From Rhynchonema sp. JSB1_4 (Eukaryota; Nematoda; Chromadorea; Monhysterida; Xyalidae): a stretch of DNA of 64,000 nt. Position numbers and translations under genes: made by a program. The DNA lies in assembly GCA_030248065.1 (NCBI GenBank), contig JASAMV010003137.1:33035-97034 (forward strand), written 5' to 3'. Below, one piece after another: positions 57,600 through 64,000 of this stretch. The notes beneath the pieces are model-generated. The model searched no databases. It saw nothing but the letters and a program-made list of their open reading frames with translations, and was not told the DNA's origin. The stretch's first letter is position 1. The number at the start of each line of letters is the position of its first letter.

Positions 57600-57965
57600 G
57601 AAAACTGACGTCGTAGAATTCCTGGAATGCCACAAACGCAATTGTTGCGTCAAAGTGGGGCACGTGGCGAACACAAGGCACGTGGCGCTTTCGCCACGTT
57701 AGACATCGATATGCACGGCAACAAACAAACGACGTTGTTGCTGTGAATGACGAGGTGAAACGTCATCTTAAATCAACAACAACATCGCAGGGTGCTCAGC
57801 ATCTAAAACTGTTTGTGTCAAAAATTCATGCCAATTACATTAAAATCGGACTGGCAAAGATCCGAGTCTAACGTCGTAGAATTCCAGGAACGCCACATAC
57901 GCCTTCGTCACGTCAACGTGGCGCATGTGGCGAACCAAAGGAGACGTAGTGCTTTCTCCACGTTA
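57600..57965. repeat. Imperfect duplication around CGTCGTAGAATTCC(A/T)GGAA
   Basis: The block at about 57607-57705 recurs at about 57869-57967 (CGTCGTAGAATTCCAGGAACGCCACA), ending in CCACGTTAGACA both times. Intervening plus-strand frames (VKRHLKSTTTSQGAQHLKLF) look faintly coding but are unassigned. Confidence 0.55.
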
Positions 57966-58118
57966 GACACAGGGTTGAAAAAAAAAATTATTAACGAGCT
58001 TTTTTTTAAAAATTTTTTTTTGATTTTTTTGACGAATATTTTTTTATTAGAAAAAGTGTTGCAAACGACGTTTCAGGATAAATGAAATCGGATGCAACTG
58101 TCACAGGAAAAAATGCAT

Positions 58119-58430
58119 AATCTAGGTGCGTTTAGGCGCATCTAGGTGCATTTAGGCCAATGTATAAGCATATAACGCCTAAACGCACCTAGATGCACCT
58201 AGATTTGCCTAGATGCACCTAGATGCACCTAGATTTTACAAACGCACACAGAATCTAGGTGCGTTTAGGCGTCGCTGCTTGTAGATTCAGAATCTAGGTG
58301 CGTTTAGGCGGTTTCGCCGCGCGCGCTCATAATCTAGGTGCATTTAGGCAGTTTGGCACCGCGCCATTGAAATCTAGGTGCGTTTAGGCAATTTGGCCGC
58401 CTTGGCCGGAAATCTAGGTGCGTTTAGGCG
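58119..58430. repeat. Subterminal motif array, left
   Basis: At least seven AATCTAGGTG(C)(G/A)TTTAGGC units, some inverted near 58170-58235, separated by unique GC-rich spacers such as GTTTCGCCGCGCGCGC. Confidence 0.9.
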
Positions 58431-58639
58431 GCTCTACTACATATACATGCTCCGGGCGCCTGAAAGGACTTGGGTTTGTCCTATGATGAAGGGTTTTGAT
58501 GCGAACAAATGCGGTAATACGGTTATTTGTACACAACTGGTCACGCTTTCTGGCGTGCGCTGCCAATGTTTTAGCACGACGAAGTGGCGTGCACGCACTT
58601 CAACTTTAAGCCTAGAATTGCACCCGGAACTGTAGTGAT

Positions 58640-60345
58640 CCAGGAGGACCAAAACGGCACTTTAAATATGTACATACATTATGTACGTACCTATGTACGT
58701 ACATCGCAGAACCAAACAGAGCCGCACAAACAAACAACAAGCTCGTGCGCCCAAAAAGGTGTTCGGTTTGTTTCCGGAGCGAACTCCCTGCCCCATACAG
58801 TCCAAATCGCCACTTTAGATGTGTATGTGCTGCATATGTACATCACCATGCCAAACAGAGCTGCATAAGTAATATCCACAGTACTTAGCCAAAACAATGA
58901 TGTACGGTGATGTACATAGGTACGTATGTGCATACGTAAAGCGCGTTTTGGTCTCCATGGGGCACTAGTTCTCGTCAGAAACAAACCGAACACCTTTTTG
59001 GGTGCACGAGCTTGTTGTTTGTTTATGCGCTATGCTTGATTTGGTGATGTACATAGGTACGTATGTACATACGTAAAGTGCGTTTTGGTCTCCATGGGGC
59101 ACTAGTTCTCGTCAGAAACAAACCGAACACCTTTTTGGGTGCACGAGCTTGTTGTTTGTTTATGCGCTATGCTTGATTTGGTGATGTACATAGGTGCATA
59201 TCGCCGCCGTCGCGCGCAAATGATCTATATCTGCAAAAAGTGAACTTCGAAAAGACGGCGTTTTAAAATTTGATGCATGACAAAAATGCTATCAGCTGAT
59301 TTTATCGCCCAATTTTTTCTTGGTAGCCCGGCTGCTGTTTCACCTTGACTACGCAAGAAATTGCTGTGAATGGCCTGGTATGTGCACATAGGCCATTGTG
59401 GTCAATGGCCTATCTTGACATAGGCCTTTGTTGTCGTTGGCCTATCTGATAATTTAGCTTGTTATCGAGCCCTTTATGACCTTGTCATGCGGAAAGTGAT
59501 ATATTGTTTGGTAATTGCATAATGCCCGTTCATATTGTTGTGCCGTTTGACGCAAACTGTACACGACCATTTTGGTCGAAGCGTTCTCCTTGCTGCCTTT
59601 GATTCCGTTTTCAAGCACAAGATGAGGCTCATAAACGTTTCATCACAACCATGGTGCGTCGTATCTAAAGTGCGTTTTCGTCTAAATGGGGCACTAGTCC
59701 TCGTCAGAGACAAACCGAACACCTTTTTAGACGCACGATCTTGTGGATTGCTTTTGCGGCTCTGTTCGGCTTGGTGATGTACACACAGGTACATGCATAC
59801 ATATCTAAGGTGCCGACTTGGATTGTATGGGGCACTGGTTTGCTCCGGAAACAAACCGAATACCTTTTTGCGTGCACGATCTTGTTGTTTGTTTGTGCGG
59901 CTGTTTGGTTTGGTGACGTGCATAGGTACGTATGTACATATGTAAAGTGCGTTTTGGTCTCCATGGGGCACTAGTTCTCGTCAGAAACAAACCGAACACC
60001 TTTTTGGGTGCACGATCTTGTTGTTTGTTTGTGCGGCTGTTTGGTTTGGTGACGTGCATAGGTATGTATGTACATATGTAAAGTGTCGTTTTGGTCTGCA
60101 TGGGGCACAAGTTCTCGTGAGAGGAACCGGACTCCTTTTTAGGAGCACGTGCTTGTTGATTGCTCATGCGGCTCTGTTCGGTTTGGTGGTGTATATAGAT
60201 AGGCACATATCTAAAGTAGCGATTCGGACTGTATGGGGCACTAGTTTGCTCCAGAAACAAACCGGACACCTTTTTGGGGGCACGAGCTTGTTGTTTGTTT
60301 ATGCGGCCCTGTCTGGCTTGGTGATGTACATACATTAGGTACATA
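58640..60345. repeat. Imperfect ~140-bp tandem repeats
   Basis: About eight units with ACATAGGTACGTATGTACATA, GGTCTCCATGGGGCACTAGT, CAGAAACAAACCGAACACC and CTTGTTGTTTGT in the same order. Interrupted at 59190-59650 by unrelated sequence. Frames across it, such as a 193-codon minus-strand one, repeat with the unit. Confidence 0.88.
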
Positions 60346-60689
60346 CATACGTATGTAATATGTATGCCTTCATGCAAAATGTACACCTTATTGCAAGCAC
60401 ATGGCTGGTGTGAGTTTTGCGCATCAGTGTTAACTATTGCTGGGATTTACTTCTGCGGTTGCACCCCTCTGTTGTGCAAAGGACATTTCTGCTCACTTTT
60501 CCTCTTAAAATGAAGCAGACCGATAACCAAATGATCACTCAGAACTGCGTGGCTGAATGCGTGTCCAGTTGTGTATAAATAACACATTAACGCATTTATT
60601 CGCTGCAAAATATCACATCAAAGGACCAACCCAAATCTTTTCAGGTGTCCGGAGCATGTATATGTAGTAGAACCGCCTAAACGCACCTA

Positions 60690-60965
60690 GATTTCAGGCC
60701 CGGGCGGCCAAATTGCCTAAACGCACCTAGATTTCACTGGCGCGCTGCCAAACTGCCTAAATGCACCTAGATTCTGAGCGCGCGCGGCAAGACCGCCTAA
60801 ACGCACCTAGATTCTGAATCTGCAGGCAGCGACGCCTAAACGCACCTAGATTCTGTGCGCGTGTGTAGAATCTAGGTGCATCTAGGTGCATCTAGGTGCA
60901 TTTAGGCATTATATGCTTATACATTGGCCTAAATGCACCTAGATGCGCCTAAACGCACCTAGATT
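60690..60965. repeat. Subterminal motif array, right
   Basis: Mirror of the left array: GCCTAAACGCACCTAGATT units at about 40-bp spacing; spacers match those at the left in reverse order. Confidence 0.9.
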
Positions 60966-60982
60966 ATGCATTTTTTCCTGTG

Positions 60983-61373
60983 TGTGGCCAGCTTTCCCGC
61001 ACTCCTCCGCACGTGACTTATCGAATTGGAAGAGATCGCGCGCCCTTTTTCGTAGAGAGATCCTGTGTGATTTTGTGTCCTTTTGTGTGTGAAAGCCAGT
61101 GTTGTGAGACTGTGACTAACATTGTTACGATAAACGTCGAGAAGAGAGAACCCGCGGGATCGTATTCGTGAAGAAGCCTGCGTGAAACGCAGTCCCGGAG
61201 TGGCCAGTGGCACTCGGCGGGGCCTTTTGTGAGGTTTGGTATTTACCATTGTTTGTGTGTGCAACCCCGTGTTTCCAGCTTAGGCCCGCCCGTTCGTGCC
61301 GTGGCCGGGTCTCCAAGTGTCCGCAGGAGGCCGTATCGTAAGGTGCCGGGCAGTGCCACGCCTTACGGTTACA
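60983..61373 (+). mobile_element. 5' LTR body (391 bp)
   Basis: TGTGGCCAGC to GGTTACA. Differs from the 3' LTR at position 8 (A versus G) and in CTAAC(A/G)TTGTT. Confidence 0.9.
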
Positions 61374-61375
61374 CG

Positions 61376-61393
61376 TGGTGAGCCCGACGTGAT
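61376..61393 (+). promoter_or_regulatory. Primer-binding-site candidate
   Basis: TGGTGAGCCCGACGTGAT starts two bases after the LTR, begins with TGG (complement of tRNA CCA), and is conserved at the older LTR near 23728 (with TGG mutated to TCG). Confidence 0.65.
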
Positions 61394-61489
61394 CGGATTC
61401 GCTGACATCGCACACGACACGCACTACCGAGGCGTCTACAACGTCCCGTGGTCGCACTACGACTGTGACCGCATCGTCGAGCAGCACTC

Positions 61490-61850
61490 GTGATCGCCGA
61501 CCGTCAGTACATCGTCTGGGTGATCATCTGCGCAGGCAACGTGAACCACGTGAACCACGTCGTCGCAGCAGGAGCCCGGCTCGTACTCGTCAGCAATCAC
61601 CGGCTAGTCAATCGCGTCGTGATCAACATGAACGAACGTTCTAATTGATTTCGCGTCAGGAAGCCGAACAACTTCATCCGAACGCCGTTGAACGAGGACC
61701 GAATGGCGAATATTTCCGACGCATCGATCCGCGTGATCGTTCGCGTGGAACCACACGTCGTCATTCGCCATCAGTATCGACGACTCGACGAACATCACCG
61801 AAACGTGACCGTCGCGACCCGCGGTCGCAATCGCGTCGTCGTTAGCCTGA
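61490..61850 (+). pseudogene. Arg/Ser-rich gag-like remnant
   Basis: In one frame the segment from 61520 encodes repeated Arg-Glu-Pro-Arg and Arg-Ser runs to a stop near 61643, and a second open part (61645-61845) contains RRIDPRDRSRGTTRR and ends SQSRRR. Composition suits a nucleic-acid-binding gag tail. One stop separates the two. No capsid-like domain is recognised. Confidence 0.4.
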
Positions 61851-62957
61851 ATCGTCAAGGAGGATCGTCAAATCCTGTAGGTGCATAATGCCGCAGGTGG
61901 GGTTTTCAAACCTCGTATTTTGTTGAATCTCGACGTCTACTAACATCGTTGTATTTCATCGTGTATTTTCATCGTTTATCGATTTTGGATTTTTGGGTAC
62001 CCATGGAATGCGATTGGATTCGAGGACGAACGATCGGAAACCGTACCTCCGTATCCTTCGTCGTTATGTCATTGATTCAGTGATTTATACTGCATTGTTT
62101 CTCGTAAACTCTTATCGTAAAACTGTTTCGTCATTTGCGTCATTTACGTTATTTTCGCCGTTTGTTTCCGTCTCGTAATTCTCGTGCTTTGAAGTCGTTG
62201 CTGATTAGGTTGTTTCTTGTAGTGTATTTGAGTTGAGTTGAACGCACCACACTAGTACCTTTCGTCGTTGTTTCTACTGCCGTTTATATTCTTGTGTGTG
62301 CTTTGTCATTTGCATTACTTTGCCGATTAGTATTTTCTCTTACTGCATTTTGAGTCTTTGCGTTTAGTCGTTCTCTTAGAGTTTATTTCTTGCTGCTTAG
62401 GATTTCTATTTTAGTAGTGATTTAGTTAGTTAGTTTTCGTCGTTTTTGGGCGCTCTACAACTACATCCGTCGTCGTCGTCGAGCCGTGCCAAAGCCCCTT
62501 TCGTGCATCATGTGGATATGGTGCTTCATGTGATGGCTTGTAAAATTAAATTCAATCGTCGATTTCCCCCCCTGGACTGATTTTCGACGGCATACTTCAT
62601 GAACTGAGGAAGGGTGGCTCGAAACGTCTTGCGCCAAAGTAGAGCCCGCCTTCAGTGGCAAGCCCGGTCCTCCTCCCTTCATGCCGTCTCAATGGTTCGA
62701 TCTACCCGTCATCATCAATCTAAATATCATCAAATCTAATTGAATCCATCAACGATCGAACAGTGGCTACTTCTATCATTCGTCGCCTTCAATGTTGGTC
62801 GACAGCCACGCCTACCGTAACCGTATCGTAAAGTAATCGAGATGTTGGCAACCCGAAACATCTGTGCGTCGTCTTAAACGAACGTTTATCCCGGTCCCGT
62901 CTCTTCATTTTCTTCATCGCGACTCGCAGGAGCTCGTCAAATTTGGTCGTTGGGAGA
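61851..62957. other. Non-coding interior of the LTR element
   Basis: No pol domain in any frame. T-rich 62150-62430; a segment near 62600-62690 is unremarkable. Confidence 0.6.
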
Positions 62958-63348
62958 TGTGGCCGGCTTTCCCGCACTCCTCCGCACGTGACTTATCGAA
63001 TTGGAAGAGATCGCGCGCCCTTTTTCGTAGAGAGATCCTGTGTGATTTTGTGTCCTTTTGTGTGTGAAAGCCAGTGTTGTGAGACTGTGACTAACGTTGT
63101 TACGATAAACGTCGAGAAGAGAGAACCCGCGGGATCGTATTCGTGAAGAAGCCTGCGTGAAACGCAGTCCCGGAGTGGCCAGTGGCACTCGGCGGGGCCT
63201 TTTGTGAGGTTTGGTATTTACCATTGTTTGTGTGTGCAACCCCGTGTTTCCAGCTTAGGCCCGCCCGTTCGTGCCGTGGCCGGGTCTCCAAGTGTCCGCA
63301 GGAGGCCGTATCGTAAGGTGCCGGGCAGTGCCACGCCTTACGGTTACA
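62958..63348 (+). mobile_element. 3' LTR (391 bp)
   Basis: TGTGGCCGGC to GGTTACA, same length as the 5' LTR. Confidence 0.92.
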
Positions 63349-63632
63349 CAACATATTTTTCAAAAATTGAAAAATTTTCGCCTGGGCCCCAACTTGTGTG
63401 GTGACACCCGGGGAAGCGGGGATGCGCGGGGCTGATCTTTTATAGTGATGTGGCACCTATAATGTATGCTGCATGCTACTACATATGTATATGCAGGTCT
63501 GATGCAAAATCGGAGTGCACAAAGTCGATGTGACACGCAAGATTTGGGCTGTAATTTCAGACATGTATCTTGTGTGTATCTTGTTACTAGAAAAGTTGAG
63601 GGCAAGGAGTTGATACTGGCGCTTGGCCTTAA

Positions 63633-64000
63633 AGGGTCTCCGCCATATATATTCGACCAAAACCAATCTCAGTGAAGCTTGGCACGGTGACTGGGTTTGG
63701 TCCAAAACACTCACGGCCAAGAAAATTTTTTCCCATATCAGCTCCCTGTCTGAGCCCGAAGGGCTGAAACGTAAAAAATTTTGACCCTACCACCGCACCA
63801 TCAAAACAAAATATCGATCTGTTTTATTTTTTATTTTTATTTGAGTTTTTGCACCTCCAGTGCCAGGTGAATGCAAACGCCCGCAGGCAATGTGGCAAAT
63901 CCTGTTAGAAAAACATGAAAATCTAACGTGAATTGAAATCACAGGTTCACGATGTACATGTATAAATAAGCAAAGTACAGTCGTATTGTCCAGTAAATAC
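63633..64000 (+). repeat. Dispersed repeat AGGGTCTCCGCC, TTAA-flanked, truncated by window end
   Basis: TTAA at 63629-63632, then AGGGTCTCCGCCATATATA. Very similar to the complement of 53820-54013 over its first ~200 bp. Confidence 0.75.

Larger units (their letters stand above)
58102..60982. mobile_element. CACAG-ended DNA element with subterminal repeat arrays
   Basis: Inverted ends CACAGGAAAAAATGCATAAT, flanked by TGT on both sides (58099-58101 and 60983-60985). Each end carries an array of AATCTAGGTGCGTTTAGGC motifs spaced about 40 bp apart (58119-58430 and, mirrored, 60690-60965). The interior has ~140-bp tandem repeats. CAC-starting ends, 3-bp duplication and dense subterminal motifs resemble CACTA/CMC elements, but the terminus is CACAG and no transposase is present. 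Confidence 0.82.
58099..63348 (+). mobile_element. Non-autonomous LTR retrotransposon, young
   Basis: Two 391-bp LTRs (TGTGGCC...GGTTACA) bracket a 1584-bp interior; CAAC is duplicated at 58095-58098 and 63349-63352. The 5' LTR is split after its first three bases by a 2.9-kb DNA element, so its body is 60983-61373. The LTRs differ at only two positions that I can find. A primer-binding-type site follows the 5' LTR, and a purine-rich stretch (TTGGGAGA) precedes the 3' LTR. There is no protease, polymerase or integrase, so it must be mobilised in trans. Confidence 0.88.
57970..63430. mobile_element. hAT-type element (CAGGGTTGAAAA family) split by an LTR retrotransposon
   Basis: Left 57970-58098 and right from 63349 rejoin into the same sequence as 10431-10610 (AAATGAAATC then ACAACATATTT). 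The far end diverges after about 63420. Confidence 0.7.

Noticed and set aside
58119..58430. Regularly spaced repeats resembling a CRISPR array
   Set aside because: Spacers recur in mirror order at the other end of the element, some units are inverted, and the context is a eukaryotic transposon.
59805..60386. 193-codon minus-strand frame with repeated RAPKKVSGLF-like units
   Set aside because: Follows the 140-bp tandem repeat; no start context, no family, overlaps a non-coding element.

Overview
The window looks like a transposon-saturated piece of an invertebrate animal genome. BEL/Pao and CR1/Jockey-type retroelements, mariner and hAT-type DNA transposons, and short genes cut by small introns with pyrimidine-rich TTTCAG/TTTTAG-type acceptors all point to a metazoan. 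The acceptors and small introns would suit a nematode or similar small invertebrate, but I cannot name the species. There is no operon structure, rRNA gene or CRISPR array. By inspection well over two thirds of the sequence is recognisable mobile or repetitive DNA, much of it nested several levels deep.

Probable host coding sequence is sparse and almost all on the minus strand: a terminal exon at 4.76-4.93 kb; an exon at 12.92-13.1 kb; a three-exon gene end with a Lon/S16-peptidase-like C-terminus at 15.46-16.04 kb; Cys-module (sushi/CCP-like, tentative) exons at 27.0-27.35 kb and 44.3-45.0 kb, and in both arms of a palindrome (47.8-48.3 and 53.0-53.5 kb); a gene whose exon is split by a 9.5-kb insertion (39.28 and 29.7-29.1 kb); and one exon at 57.2-57.3 kb. 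Most of these proteins are unrecognised.

Layout: 0-4.8 kb simple repeats and TTAA-flanked fold-back elements; 5.9-10.2 kb a broken non-LTR retrotransposon interleaved with hAT-type MITEs; 10.4-12.0 kb nested hAT-type elements; 13.2-14.5 kb a TTA-flanked element with a long (GT)n array; 14.8-18.7 kb fold-back MITEs, (CA)n and a degenerate mariner; 18.9-21.3 kb a 2.5-kb element with minisatellite arms and a perfect 8-bp target duplication; 23.3-24.7 kb an old LTR; 25.5-29.1 kb hAT and inverted elements; 29.7-39.2 kb a composite insertion holding a 3-kb fold-back element and a decayed BEL/Pao element; 40.4-43 kb a second non-LTR element; 45-47.7 kb TTAA fold-backs; 47.8-53.5 kb a large palindrome; 54-57 kb more fold-backs; 58.1-63.35 kb a young non-autonomous LTR retrotransposon that itself received a 2.9-kb CACAG-ended element with subterminal repeat arrays.

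The value of the window is an unusually readable record of insertion order: many elements have intact target-site duplications (8 bp, TTAA, TA, 3 bp), so families and relative ages can be assigned from sequence alone. I found no new enzymatic or defence system. The best novelty candidates are the CACAG-ended element, the minisatellite-armed hAT-type element, an unassigned 3-bp-TSD family, and the palindrome that duplicates host exons.
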